Source: Coix lacryma-jobi var. lacryma-jobi
Lineage: Eukaryota > Streptophyta > Magnoliopsida > Poales > Poaceae
Length of the DNA stretch: 64,000 bases
Assembly: GCA_009763385.1 (NCBI GenBank)
Contig: CM019823.1
Coordinates: 175,597,825-175,661,824, forward strand
Reading direction: 5' to 3'
The notes below the pieces were generated by a model that was not told where the DNA came from, ran no database searches, and saw only the letters and a list, made by a program, of their open reading frames with translations. The position numbers and the translations under genes are program-made. Positions 1 to 10,530 of this stretch are shown in pieces (the first letter of the stretch is position 1; each line of letters starts with the position of its first letter).

Positions 1-2
1 AA

Positions 3-392
3 GCTCAGGAGTATAAGGCATACAAAAATCTCGCTCAAGGTACTAAACATTCTACTTCCTTTGCTTTTGAAAGCAATAAGTCTCTTATTAATAAAGTTGC
101 CTGTGTCAATATTTCTCTGAGTTCTGACAATGAGATGATTAATCGTAACGTTGATATTCTGAAACATAAGGAGCTTGAAAGTAGGATGATGTTTGTAGAA
201 AATAATCCAGAGGTTAACCTCCCTGCAGATTTGAATGTTGAGGTGAATTTAAATGATTTCCCCAGTCTTAGTGCTAGTAAGATGGTAGGAGAATCTTCTT
301 CTTTCAAGAAGGATGTTGAAAGAATAGAAAACTCTTGGTTGAATATAGCTTCCAAAGGTCTTAAGACCTGCTCTGATAAATCTGTTTTATAA
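3..392 (+). CDS. LINE ORF1, C-terminal part (5' truncated by window edge)
   Basis: The reading frame is open from the first bases of the window to a TAA at 390-392, giving about 129 residues. It is hydrophilic, rich in Asn, Ser, Glu and Lys, with no recognisable domain in the visible part. Plant LINE ORF1 products are RNA-binding Gag-like proteins, usually with an RRM or zinc knuckle nearer the N-terminus, which would be outside the window. The assignment rests on position directly before ORF2. The stop codon overlaps the ORF2 start by one base (TAATG), so translation of ORF2 may be coupled to termination of ORF1. The first in-window ATG at 135 is probably internal. Confidence 0.7.
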   Translation, partial: AQEYKAYKNLAQGTKHSTSFAFESNKSLINKVACVNISLSSDNEMINRNVDILKHKELESRMMFVENNPEVNLPADLNVEVNLNDFPSLSASKMVGESSSFKKDVERIENSWLNIASKGLKTCSDKSVL

Positions 393-3300
393 TGTTAGGA
401 GCTATTTGGAATGTGAGGGGACTTAATAAGAAAGGTAGACTGCAGTGTATCACGGATTTTGTTTTTGAAAACAAGCTTGATTTTGTGAGTTTTCAGGAAA
501 CTAAGAAAGAGTCTTTTGATGAGTCTTTTCTAGGGCATATTCATAGAGATTATATTTGGAATTTTTTACCTGCTCAAAGGACATCTGGGGGTATTTTGGT
601 AGGTCTGAGTAACAAGAAGTTTGAGGCTTTAGCCTGGCAACACACTGAATACTGTGTGTCTGTTATGATTAGGAATTTATCGGATAAGTTTGTTTGGAGG
701 TTTATTAGTGTATATGGGTCTGCTTATGAGGAAGGAAAAGATGATTTTATTAAGGAATTACACGCTCTTTTAGATAATTGGGATGGCCCCACTTTGATTG
801 GGGGGGATTTCAACTTGGTTGCGAATCCCAAAGAAAAAAGTAATGCAAATGTCAATCAGAAATGGGTGGATTTGTTTAATGAGTTGATTCATGGCTTTGG
901 CTTAATAGAGTTGAAGTGTTCTTCTAGGTCTTATACACGGACTAATAATCAAGAGCAACCTATTATGGCTGCTATTGACAAATTTTTTTGTAATACATTG
1001 TTTGATCAAAAGTATCCTCTATCCTGTGTTACTACTAAAGCCAGAGTGGGTAGTGATCATATCCCTCTGGTTCTTGATTTTGGGATTAATGAGAAACGAA
1101 GTACTAATATTTTTCGTTTCGAGAAATGGTGGCTTGAGCAACCGGGTTTTAGAGAGTTGGTGAATAAAACTTGGATTATGGGAGGTGTCTTTGGAGACCC
1201 ATTAGATAGATGGCAGTTTAAAATCCGCCTTTTAAGGAAAAAGATTAAAGGATGGGCGATTAATATTGGGGCTGAGCTTAGAAAACAAAAGAAAGATCTT
1301 TTGTTAGAGTTTGAGATTCTGGATTTAAAGTATGAATCTAGGTCCCTGTTACCAGGTGAAAAGTGTAGGATGGATGATATAGTTAGAGAGTTAGAAAGGA
1401 TTTGGAATTTAGAGGAGATCAAAGCGAGACAGAGATCCCGGGACCGCTATATTAAAGAGGGTGATAGGAATACGACATACTTCCATGCTTTAGCTAACCA
1501 ACGAGCTAGGAAGAAAAGGATCTCGGTGTTAGAGGGTGAGGATGGTGAGATTGAAGGAACTGAGGAGATGGTAGTTCATGCAGTAACCTTCTATAAAAAA
1601 TTGTTTGGTTTTGAAGAAAATCTAGGGGTGAGTTTGGGTGATGATTTTTGGGAAGAGGAAGATAAGGTTACTAGTTTGGAAAATGAGCTCCTGGAGGCTC
1701 CTTTTTCTGAAGAAGAGGTTAGGTTGGCAGTGTTTGAATCCTATGCGGAGGGGGCCCCGGGTCCTGATGGTTTTTCCTTCTTGTTTTACCAATCCTTTTG
1801 GGAGATTATCAAAGATGATTTTATGAGTTTGATCAGGGCTTTTGAGGCCGGTCAGTTGAATCTGAACAGATTAAACTATGCTTTGATTACTTTGATCCCT
1901 AAAGAGCCAGAAGCTAGACATCTTAAGAAATTTAGACCTATCAGCCTTTTAAACTACAGTTTTAAAATCTTCTCTAAAGTCCTAAATAATAGACTGATCA
2001 AAATAGCTGATAGGCTTATATCTCCTAATCAGACAGCCTTCATAAAAGGTCATTTTATTTTAGAAAGCGTTGTGGCGGCTCATGAGATAGTCCATGATAT
2101 TCATAAGAATAAACATAGTGGTATTATTCTGAAACTAGATTATGAGAAGGCCTACGATAGGGTGAGCTGGGCCTTTGTGGAAGATATGCTGAGGTCACGA
2201 GGTTTTGGTCGAAAATGGCAAAATTGGATTAAAAAGGTGGTTCAGGGTGGCTCTATCTGTGTCAGATTGAATGATGAAAATAGCTCCTACTTTAAGCCTG
2301 GGAAGGGGTTAAGGCATGGAGACCCTTTGTCTCCGCTGCTGTTTAATCTAGTGGCGGATATTTTTACTAGGATGCTTGTTAAAACAGCTAGGAGTAATCT
2401 GATTTCTAGTTTGTTGCCGCAAGTGGTGGAAGTAGGTATTATTAGTCTGCAATATGCGGATGATACCCTTCTGTTTTTGGAGAATAACGTAGACAAAGCT
2501 AATAATTTAACGTGGTTACTTCTTTGCTATGAACAAATGACGGGGATGAAAATCAATTATGATAAAAGCGATTTGCTGACTATAGGTGTTGATGAGGAAA
2601 GAAGTAATGAGTTGGCGCGTGTTTTTTGTTGTAAGGTTGGGGATTTCCCTATTAAATATTTGGGTGTTCCGCTTCACTTTTCCAAACTTAGGAGAGAGGA
2701 TCTGCAACCTATTGTTGACAAGATTATGAAAAGGATTGCAGGGTGGAAAGGTAGGTTATTGTCCTATGGAGGACGCCTTATTTTACTTAAAACCTGTTTG
2801 GCCAGCATTCCAATTTATCTGTTGTCTATTATTAAATTTCCTAGATGGGCGATTGAGATGATTAACTCTCATATGGCTCGTTTTTTATGGAACAATAGTG
2901 AGGATAAACATAGGTACCATCTAGCTCATTGGCAGTTAGTGGCCCAAGATAAGAATCTGGGCGGATTAGGTATCCCTGATCTTCGTAGTCTAAATTTGGC
3001 TCTTTTAAGCTCTTGGATTTTTAGATACAATTTACATTCGAATGCCATTTGGACCAAAATTGTAGATTTTAAGTACAAGGTTGAGAGTCCAAATATCTGT
3101 TGTTGTTTGAGCAACCAGGCCTCTCCTTTTTGGAAAGGAGTCACTTGGGCTTTACAAGCAGCGTTTATGGGTATCATGTGGAAGGTGGGTAATGGAAAAA
3201 GAGTTAGGTTTTGGGAAGATCATTGGCTAGGAAATTCTAATTTAGCCATTCAGTTCTGGCCGCTGTATGTGATTAATGAACAACAAGGGGCTACTATTGA

Positions 3301-4102
3301 GCAGGTGTGGGATGGGGAGACTTTGAGACTCTCCTTTAGGAGAAGTGTGTCTGATAGATTAATGGATATGTGGTTCGATCTCTTAGGTATTATAGAGGAG
3401 GTGTGCCTAGGAGAGGAGGAGGATCAGATTATTTGGAGTTTCAGCTCCAATGGCCGCTATTCTGTACACTCTCTTTATGCTGTCATTAATCACAGGGGTG
3501 TCCTTCCTGTGTATGTTCATGCGGTCTGAAAGTTAAAAATTCCACCGCGTGTTCAGATCTTCCTATGGTTGCTGTCAAAAAATAAGATTCTAACAAGAGA
3601 TAATGTGAATAAAAGAAGGAATTTGGAGGACTTATCATGCCTTTTCTGTTCTGAGACATAATCAGTCCATCATCTTTTCTTTGATTGTTGTGTTGCTAAA
3701 GGTTTGTGGTCCACTTTGGCTTTGGTGGTGGGCTTAGGTGGGGTTTGGAATTTTGAGTTTGTGGCCTCTCTTTGGGTGGCTAATAAGAGATTTATGGCTG
3801 CTAATGTAGTATCTGCTGCTGCCCTTTGGTCACTGTGGAAACTGCGTAACAATCTGTGCTTTCAGGGAGAAGGATGGATCGGCTTGTCAAAGGTGCTGTT
3901 AGGAGTCGCGAAGACACTGAGAGGATGGAAGTCGATGTTTTCAGGGGAGTTGGAAGCAGAACTGGGTCTGATCATTCAGAAGGTCGAGGTGGAAGCTGGC
4001 CGACCACCGCAAATCAGCTGGATTTCGTCAGATACTCAAGCATCGGGATGGCGGCCTTCGGAGGGGGATTGCAGCGTTGCGAATCGGCGAGTTTCTGATT
4101 GA
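392..4102 (+). pseudogene. LINE ORF2: endonuclease and reverse transcriptase, two in-frame stops
   Basis: ORF2 copies LINE RNA into DNA by target-primed reverse transcription. The first 1045 codons are open. Residues ~1-230 form an APE-type endonuclease: WNVRGLN, QETK, GGDFN and GSDHIP carry the catalytic Asn, Glu, Asp/Asn and Ser-Asp-His. RT follows, with GAPGPDG, a FRPISLL block, KLDYEKAYDRVSW, GLRHGDPLSPLLF and the catalytic YADD at about 2452-2463. The distal part (GRYSVHSLY, then PRVQIFLW) is the zf-RVT region common in plant LINEs. TGA at 3527-3529 and TAA at 3659-3661 interrupt the otherwise continuous frame, which ends with TGA at 4100-4102. The element is therefore probably unable to make a full ORF2, although endonuclease and RT are upstream of the breaks. 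Confidence 0.93.
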
Positions 4103-4242
4103 TGAGCAATTATTTTCTTGTAGAATCATTCTGTTTCAGGCCTTCAGGCTTGTTTGGGCGGGCATGTGTAGCTCGTGTTTGAACTTTTCACTGTGACGCT
4201 TTATGATCAGTAAAGCGGGGGAAACCTCTTTTCTAAAAAAAA

Positions 4243-4620
4243 TAATGTTGTTGTAAATTTATTTATTTATTTATTTATTTATTTATTATTAGGTGTTACT
4301 TTTGGTGACATAGGGTCGGTCGATCAGCTTTAATTTTGCTACACACGTGTGTGTATCGGTTTGATCAGGACTATATTATTAGACGGCGCGGGTACGGTGA
4401 TATCAAAAAATGTGATTCGCTCTCTCAGAATTAATCTCCAATAATATTCATATTGCATATTGAATTAATTTTCATGTTATCTTCATTATCTTGTTTGTTT
4501 ATGTTACTATTACCGTGATTCCATTTTTTCTCGCCTTAGAATTACATTTATCATGTGAACACTAGAGATCTAAGGATAATTAATTTTGTACCGGGATATA
4601 TCTGGTTCTTTATCAGGGCA
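4243..4620 (-). other. Array unit 0: promoter-distal remnant
   Basis: This stretch aligns by eye with 10260-10530 and 45745-46020. Shared blocks include GTGTTACTTTYGGTGACMTA, CAGCTTTAATTTT and TAATTAATTTTGT. In the other units it lies upstream (minus-strand sense) of the TATA box. The transcribed part of unit 0 must lie left of the window, beyond the LINE, so the array continues outside. Confidence 0.65.
4257..4290. repeat. (ATTT)n microsatellite
   Basis: About eight tetranucleotide units follow the LINE poly-A. Shorter versions occur at the matching place in array units 1B (10268) and 2B (45760), so the microsatellite belongs to the array sequence, not to the LINE. Confidence 0.9.
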
Positions 4621-5424
4621 CAAACTGTTGTATTGTTTGTCTCTAAAACCATAGGTGTCACCGGATCTTCTGCAGCAAATCAGCACCCTTCTTGTGCCGC
4701 CATGGCCTCAACCTCTTCCGCATTCCTCGCTCTCCATGCAGCCAGCAGGACTGCCCGAACATGATCTCTAATGACCACGCCAATTTGGTGACAAAGTAAT
4801 TGGTAACATGTACATAGTCTACTATCACGTACATGTACCTATAGAGATTTCCAAACAGACTAGACCCGCTGCCGGCATGGGTCCGGTGCAAAAAAAGCAC
4901 GGCCCTACCCATATGCCTAGCCTGGCCCACCATCGTGACTGTGCCTGGGTCTAAGTACCAATCCGTAATGCTAGCACAGGGACGACACGGATTTTAGGCT
5001 GGCACGATGCAGCCCGTTATTTCTAGCCATTGGATGATAGTTTATAACCACATAAACCCTAACTCGAGGGCTCCCGTGGCTCCCTGTGATCGTCTCTTCT
5101 CGGCCTCCTTGCGGTCTCTTCGCCGTGGCTAGCTGGTCCCCTCGTCCCTGGTCCTCCTCCTCCCATCCCGTGTCCAGCTCCACCCTTTTCTCCCTACGGA
5201 GCGCCGAGATGGCCTTGTCATCGCAGCACGGTGACCTCTCGACACAAACAAGCTGCTCGATGTGCAACGCAGCGACGTCGGCATTGACGAGCTACTCACC
5301 TCGGCGCATCCCCGCGCGCTGGCGGTGCTCGGGCAGCGACGACACACAGCAAGGGAAGCTCCCACGATGGTGTGTACACGTGGAAAACATATGGGTGCGG
5401 GCGGTGCGGCTCTCGATGACGCCT
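4621..5424. other. Unassigned sequence with gene-like GC-rich stretch
   Basis: 4640-4770 reads on the plus strand as a short open stretch beginning SPDLLQQIST, vaguely like an F-box N-terminus, then stops. 5040-5430 is GC-rich and exon-like, with an ACCCTAA-type leader, but it has no recognisable domain in any frame. I cannot name a gene here. It may be fragments carried by an older element. Confidence 0.3.
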
Positions 5425-6407
5425 ACCTCATCCTGCTAACGGATTAAAATCCACCTTATATCCAACCCAGCCCATTTCAAATGAACTCTTTTTTTTAACC
5501 CACTCCACCCCACATTTTTATACTTTTAGCCTAACTCATTTGAACCCATAAACTAACTAAACCCTTGGGTTTGCTATAATAACCCATGAGTTTACATAAG
5601 ATGTAAATATAAACTTGTATTATATATATGGACCTCACATCAAAGCCGGACCCTAGAAATAAAAACTCGCGTTCACAGTATAAAATTTTATCTGAATTGA
5701 CTGAAATTTGTTCCAGATAATTTAATTTAACAAGCAGCTACTTTATGTCAATTGACACCGCCAGATCAATATGTGGGTCCCACATCAAAGTCAGACCCTA
5801 GAAATAAAAGCTCGTGTTCACATTATAAAATTTTATCTGAATTGACTGAAATTTGTTCCAGATGATTAAATTAAACAAGCAGCTATTTCATGTCAATTGG
5901 CATTGTCATATCAATATGTGGGCCCCACATCAAAGGCAGACCCTAGAAATAAAAGCTCGCGTTCACACTATAAAATTTTACCTGAATTGACTAAAACTTG
6001 TTGCAGATGATTTAATTTAACAAACAACTACTTTATGCCAATTGACACTGTCAAATCAATATGTGGACCCCACGCCATAGTCGGACCCCAGAAATAAAAA
6101 CTCGCGTTTATAAAATTTTACCTGAATTGACTAAAATTTATTACAAATAATGTAATTTAACCAACAACTAATTTATGCCAATTGACACTGTCATATCAAT
6201 ATGTAGGGCCCACGCTAAAGCCGAACCCTAGAAAGAAAAGCTCAACACATTACAAATTAATATATGTATGAATCTCAATCCATTCAAATCCAGTTTTGTA
6301 TTAAATTCAATCCAACCCAACCCGCTAAGTAAATGAACTCATTCCCACCCCTTGTACTCATTTGAAAATCCATCCATTAAATCCATTTGAATCCAATCCA
6401 TTAGCAG
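5425..6407. mobile_element. Non-autonomous element with a 10-bp flanking repeat, carrying a 145-bp tandem array
   Basis: GATGACGCCT occurs immediately outside both ends (5415-5424 and 6408-6417), compatible with a 9-10 bp MULE-type target duplication. The ends contain an imperfect inverted repeat, CCTGCTAACGGATT at the left and the complement of CTGCTAATGGATT at the right, offset by about eight bases. There is no coding capacity. The interior is mostly a tandem repeat. Confidence 0.55.
5632..6260. repeat. 145-bp tandem repeat, about 4.3 units
   Basis: The anchor CATCAAAG and its variants recur at 5638, 5783, 5928, 6073 and 6213, spacings 145, 145, 145 and 140. Each unit contains a GACCCTAGAAATAAAA block, TATAAAATTTTAYCTGAATT and a TCAATTGRCAYYG block. 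Units differ at scattered positions, so the array is not brand new. Confidence 0.9.
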
Positions 6408-6417
6408 GATGACGCCT

Positions 6418-6780
6418 GGCCATTGGCGACGGGCCGTCGTGCCCATCAGCATGGCACGACACGCCTGAGCCCCTGCAGGGCCGTACCTAGGCCTCGATGC
6501 CAGCGCGCACAACGGCACTATGTGGCGCAGCACGGTGGTGCCGCCATGTCGGCCCCCATCGTATTGTGTCACGTCATGCCAGTGTCATGCCATGTCTGGA
6601 CAACCCGTTTGGAAAACTATAGTACCACAAGTTTCAGAGGAGGTTGAATTATGAATGTGAATGGTGTGATGGCCATATTAATTGTCTACCATACATATAA
6701 TTATGAGGATTCTAGACAGTGCCCAATTAAAATGTTTGTAATAAGGTTAATATTTAGTGCCTCCTTTATGGACACATTAA
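6418..6780. other. Unassigned spacer
   Basis: 6420-6610 is GC-rich with repeated GGCACGACAC-like words; similar words occur at about 4990-5010, so both may belong to one older repeat. 6724-6764 (TTAAAATGTTTGTAATAAGG and following) is repeated directly at 7098-7134, on the other side of the next MITE. No gene is visible. Confidence 0.5.
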
Positions 6781-7067
6781 GGCCCTGTTTGGCAGAGCTC
6801 CCAGAGCTGATTCTCTGCTGAATCCAGCAGGAGCTCTGCCAAACACTTTTTTTAGAGAGAAGTGATTCTCTGCTGATTCCGTGAAGTGATTCTCTGAAAT
6901 GAACTAAGAGGCTGAGAGCTCAAAAAAGTAGCTTCCCCTAATTTTGTGAAGTGATTCTCCATGCTGATTTCAAGAGTTTATGTTAAAGAATCTAAGAGAA
7001 TCACTTCTCTCAGAGAATCAGCTTCTACATAGAATCAGAATCAGATGGAACTCTACCAAACTGGCGC
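6781..7067. mobile_element. Tourist-like (PIF/Harbinger-type) MITE
   Basis: This 287-bp element begins GGCCCTGTTTGGCAGAGCTC and ends with an imperfect inverted version of it. It is flanked by TAA at 6778-6780 and 7068-7070, the 3-bp target typical of PIF/Harbinger elements. It is internally rich in GATTCTCTG and AGAATCA words, giving a foldback. A relative lies at 50416-50721. Confidence 0.75.
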
Positions 7068-7070
7068 TAA

Positions 7071-7357
7071 CTTGTGCTCAACTCACATGGAGACGATGAT
7101 TAAAATGTTTGTAATAAGGTCAATTTAGTGCCTCGCTCGCTTCAAAAGACAAATCTGCTGTTGAAGGGTTGGTTAGACTACCCACCCCAAGTATAGTACG
7201 GAAACCTACGAAACATGTCCATATGTGTCCCCAAGTTCACACTAGCTAACAAGAATTCACAAATGCTTGCATGCACTTTATTGAGGGCACGACATGATGC
7301 AACAGCATGCCATCCTCACGTATGATCCATCCGTATTGAGGAGATCATTTTTGCAAT
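7071..7357. other. Unassigned spacer
   Basis: AT-rich sequence with no ORF of interest. It holds the second copy of the direct repeat noted at 6724. Confidence 0.4.
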
Positions 7358-7365
7358 CTTCCAGG

Positions 7366-7519
7366 CATGGGCGAATCTAGAGTATTTTATCGGGGTCCGT
7401 CGACCCCGATAAAATTTGTAAAATCCTTAGTAAATTACTGTTTATAGTTAAGAAAATTTATATCACATAGTGAAATTGATCCCGATGACCCTAATGATAC
7501 TTTCGGCTAGATGCCACTA
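7366..7519. mobile_element. hAT-type MITE, 154 bp
   Basis: It starts CATGGGCGAATCTAG and ends with an imperfect complement (CTAGATGCCACTA). The flanks are CTTCCAGG (7358-7365) and CTTCCAAG (7520-7527), an 8-bp target duplication with one mismatch, as hAT elements make. Confidence 0.6.
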
Positions 7520-7895
7520 CTTCCAAGTGGTAGGATCCTAGTTTCCTCTTGTCACACCTTACCAGCTGGTGTGAGAACACCGTCCACCGAGACCTGCAAG
7601 TGAATGACAAGGTGGATGCATGGGATGCACCATCCACCAAAGGTGCCTGACGCCACTCATTCCGATCCAATGCAAGGTGGTATAGTGCTTTGGCAAATAT
7701 AATTGAGAATGCTTGATCATATCGCCTCTGTTGAATAATGCTTGGCGTGCTAGAAGAAAATATGTCAATTAAACAAGAGGTAAATCCATGGAGCATATAT
7801 ATATATATATATGCACCGGATGCAAGAGGGAGTTGAGTGTGAAGTGGTGATGCACTGGTGAAGGGAGGAGAAGGGTTGTTATATATATATATAGC
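7520..7895 (-). ncRNA. Candidate PHAS-like lncRNA, array unit 1A (5' part)
   Basis: On the minus strand the order is a TATA box at about 7880-7893, a pyrimidine-rich leader with TTCACACTCAACTC, a GGTGCAT...GCTCC block, the 22-base conserved site (7644-7665), then GGTGTTCTCACAC at about 7565. The same order recurs in five other units here (1B, 2A, 2B, 3A, 3B), with little else conserved. I infer Pol II non-coding precursors cut by a miR2118-family miRNA. Against this, units 1A, 2A and 3B share a short open frame (RNEW-QA-LVDG). That frame starts upstream of the TATA box in 1A and 2A and is lost in 3A, so I do not call a protein. The 3' end is unknown. Confidence 0.5.
7644..7665 (-). promoter_or_regulatory. 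miR2118-like target site, unit 1A
   Basis: The minus-strand core is GGAATGAGTGGCGTCAGG. It matches 17 of 22 positions of a perfect complement to miR2118 as I remember that miRNA. It lies about 230 bases downstream of the TATA box. Confidence 0.5.
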
Positions 7896-8204
7896 GAGCA
7901 CACAGAGATCAGGTGAAAAGTGAGAATAATGTCGTTGAGCTTTTACATTTATCTGCTGTGAGATAATGTTTTGCAAATAATTTGCTTGTTTGTTTATCTA
8001 TTTATTTGACAGATAGTATAATTTGCTATTGTTGAGAAAATAGCTGAATGAATTATTATTATTATTGTTATTATTATTATTATTTGGAACAATATAATGG
8101 TGCACACATTCAACTCGTGCATCATTTGGAGGATCTTCTGTTTGGGTTCGATTGGTTAAGTTGCGCGCCTTTGTGGCTAATAACACAAAACTAGTATATG
8201 TATG

Positions 8205-8206
<2 letters not shown>

Positions 8207-8252
<46 letters not shown>
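8207..8252. repeat. (TA)n microsatellite
   Basis: An uninterrupted TA run of about 23 units at the left edge of an inserted element. A matching (AT)n run sits at the right edge, suggesting insertion into one TA tract. Confidence 0.95.
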
Positions 8253-8253
<1 letters not shown>

Positions 8254-8622
8254 AAATTATTTTCTACTCGTAGGGAGTAGTTACTCCCATGTTTATATCT
8301 CTAGATTTATGGTATATATGACCGAACGAAGTATATTTACATGAAGTATATGATCATACTAGACTATCTATGAAAGTATATACGTCAAGTATGCATGCAT
8401 ACATAGAGTATGTGGATATACTTATTTTATATACTGCAGTGAGTGGTATTTTCGTAATATATTTAAAAGTATGGGTTCCTTTGAAATTTTTTAGTGTATT
8501 AAGACATGAAATATCTTAACATGAGTATATAAACATACTCAAAATGATAAACAAGTATGAACGCATACGCAACATGGTTCTTTGAAGATGAGAGTAACTA
8601 CTCCCGGGAGTATAGAAAACTC

Positions 8623-8625
<3 letters not shown>
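8252..8625. mobile_element. TIR element inserted in a TA microsatellite
   Basis: The left end (GGAAATTATTTTCTACTC then GGGAGTAGTTACTCCC) and the complement of the right end (GGCGAGTTTTCTATACTCCC then GGGAGTAGTTACTC) are inverted copies. About 370 bp lie between them, with no ORF. A TA target would fit a Tc1/mariner-type MITE, but the TA tracts make the exact duplication unreadable. Array units 2A and 3A lack this insert at the same place. Confidence 0.6.

Positions 8626-8696
<71 letters not shown>
8626..8696. repeat. (AT)n microsatellite
   Basis: About 35 AT units. This is the right half of the tract split by the element at 8252-8625. Confidence 0.95.
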
Positions 8697-8698
<2 letters not shown>

Positions 8699-9065
8699 TC
8701 TCCTGAGAACATGTTGTTAATTTGTGTACTAAGGTCGCATACGTTATGCTCACTCCAAATGAGTGACCATTTTACATCTATTTATGACAATTGTAATCAA
8801 GAAGTTACTTTTAAAAGCACCTAAAATGTCATTTCACAACTTATTACTGGAATAATGTGCTTTCCAAATTGAGCCCTCCATTGTTGACTTCTTTATTTTG
8901 AGTAGCAAATAAATTATTTATAGCTATATTTCCTAATAAAACCGATTTTTGGTTACATTGGTTGAACATCCAGTTTCTGCTCCAATTGTCATAAAATTCG
9001 GTGGGTTAGTTGCACTTATTCTCCATCACAGCATCACCATCTAGTCAACAAATCCATGCTGGCTG
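8697..9065 (-). other. Array unit 1, region between 1A promoter and 1B body
   Basis: This aligns with 38870-38984 plus 44590-44760 and with 49370-49680. Shared blocks include GACAATTGTAATCAAGAAGT, GTCATTTCACAACTTATT and AAAACCGATTWTTGGTT. It is the empty site for the Copia insertion in unit 2 (GACAATTGTAATC at about 8786-8798). No coding potential. Confidence 0.7.
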
Positions 9066-9918
9066 CATGGGCGGATTTAAGGGTATTCCCGGGAATACGG
9101 AATACCCAACATTTTTAGTATACTTTTATGTATATATGTGTACATACTTGTGTATATATATATATATATATATGTAAAATACCATAATCTATAGTATTTT
9201 TCACGTATTTGAGCCTTTCTTCTAAATTTTCACCTCCCTTTGTCGGCCCAATAGACCCACCCAACAATTTTAAGCCCAATCTGGCTTGTGGCTTCCCTTC
9301 CTCTCACCGCATGGCTGACTGCCTCACGCCCTCACCGTCGCTCCGTGCCTTCGTCTCGATTCGGCGATTTTCTCTCCCCTCACGGCCTCACCGTCGCTCC
9401 ATCTCACTCGCGTCGTCGCCCGTCGTGCGGCTGGGCAAGGAGCGCGGCGAGGTGGCCGCAGCCCGCCCCCATCGAGCTAGCGCCGCGGCCGAGCCAGGCA
9501 GGCAGCGCCAGCGCCGTAGGCCGCAGCGGGGAGCGGGGAGCGGGCAGCCGCCAGCCGCCAGGGCAGCAGGCCGCAGGCGAGCCGCGAGCAGGAGCAGGCC
9601 TGCACCGCACGTCCGCACGCCGCCAGGCCAGGGGACGGGGTGGCCGATCTGATTTGCAGTAGCGAGCAGTCCAAGACTTTAGTCTCCAGGTGATCCCCAA
9701 ACCCCAATTTTTCATTCGATCTGGACTACAAATATTGGTTTATAAATCAGAGACTTAGAATTTAGTTTACACTGATTTGCAGTGATATACTGCTATTGTC
9801 TATTGCAGTAATAATATTGCTATTTCCTACTGGTGTAACACCCTGTAAAGCTATGGAGGTATTATTTTTTTATATGGTAGTGGGAATATCCAAGTTTTAT
9901 ATTCTGGCTCCGCCACTG
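9066..9918. mobile_element. hAT-type non-autonomous element, 853 bp
   Basis: It starts CATGGGCGGATTTAAGG; the complement of its right end is CAGTGGCGGAGCCAG. A perfect 8-bp duplication GCTGGCTG flanks it (9058-9065 and 9919-9926). Array unit 2B has the empty site at about 45400-45420. There is no transposase. 9210-9660 is very GC-rich, unlike the flanks and unlike the AT-rich ends of the element. It looks like captured genic DNA, though I cannot name the source. Confidence 0.8.
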
Positions 9919-10205
9919 GCTGGCTGCCAGCCAGGTTCTCTTGACTTGGTTGTGCGACAACACTGTCCAGCAGACTTGCCTGATGCGAATTCCCTGATGC
10001 CGCTCATCCCGAGTGGATGCCCACAGTGGACACTGGTGAAGAAAATACATAAGAGCTCATAAAGAAATACTCCAGTACTTACGTAGTAGCGACTAACGAG
10101 CGAAGTAGTAATATAGGAGCATGCACCCAATCTCTATCAAGAGCTGGAGTGTGTGTAATACAAACTGATGATCCGCTGGTCTATGGTAGTTATTATATAT
10201 AGGCT
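9919..10205 (-). ncRNA. Candidate PHAS-like lncRNA, array unit 1B (5' part)
   Basis: TATATATAAT at about 10192-10201 is followed on the minus strand by ACACACTCCAGCTC, then GGTGCATGCTCC, then the 22-base site at 9991-10012. Just beyond the site, CATCAGGCAAGTCTGCTGGA partly repeats the motif, so the site may be duplicated here. Confidence 0.5.
9991..10012 (-). promoter_or_regulatory. miR2118-like target site, unit 1B
   Basis: The minus-strand core is GGGATGAGCGGCATCAGGG: 17 of 22 positions match the miR2118 complement as remembered. It is about 185 bases from the TATA box. Confidence 0.5.
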
Positions 10206-10530
10206 AGCTTATATATAAGGTGCGAAAAATGACGCTCGGCTTTGTCATCTGCTCCTATTTATTGTACTTACTCTTTTGCAAATTTATTTATTTTGGAGTG
10301 TTACTTTCGGTGACCTAAGTTCAGCTTTAATTTTACGGTGTGTATCAGTTGGAGCAGGACTTGTTTTTATACTAGACTGGTTGAAGTTTTTTTTAATGGG
10401 CAGCATCATTATTAGTTATATCTTCTTTGTTCATGTTATTACCGCAATTCTTTTTTTTTTCTAGCCTTAAAATTAGATGACCAGGTAAACGTTAGACCTA
10501 AGAATAATTAATTTTGTTCCCCTTTCTCTT
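10206..10530 (-). other. Array unit 1B upstream region
   Basis: Homologous to 4243-4620 and 45745-46020. AT-rich, no ORF. It supplies the empty site for the LINE insertion in unit 0. Confidence 0.6.

Larger units (their letters stand above)
1..4242 (+). mobile_element. LINE (plant L1-type non-LTR retrotransposon), 5' end outside window
   Basis: The sequence runs ORF1 tail, then ORF2 with endonuclease, reverse transcriptase and a zf-RVT-like C-terminus, then a short 3' UTR ending in a run of eight A at 4235-4242. There are no LTRs. The 3' boundary is supported by paralogous array units: sequence resuming at 4243 (TAATGTTGTTGTAAATTT) matches uninterrupted sequence near 45746 and 10268, so the LINE landed about 60 bases upstream of a minus-strand TATA box in array unit 0. 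The 5' end and target-site duplication lie outside the window. Confidence 0.92.

Noticed and set aside
4658..4770. F-box gene fragment
   Set aside because: The similarity is a few residues long and the frame stops at once; too weak to call.
7491..7976. 161-codon minus-strand ORF in unit 1A (and 135-codon ORF 38215-38622 in 2A) as protein genes
   Set aside because: They start upstream of the TATA box and the frame is not kept in unit 3A.
8582..8824. ORF with a long Tyr-Ile repeat
   Set aside because: Translation of the AT microsatellite.
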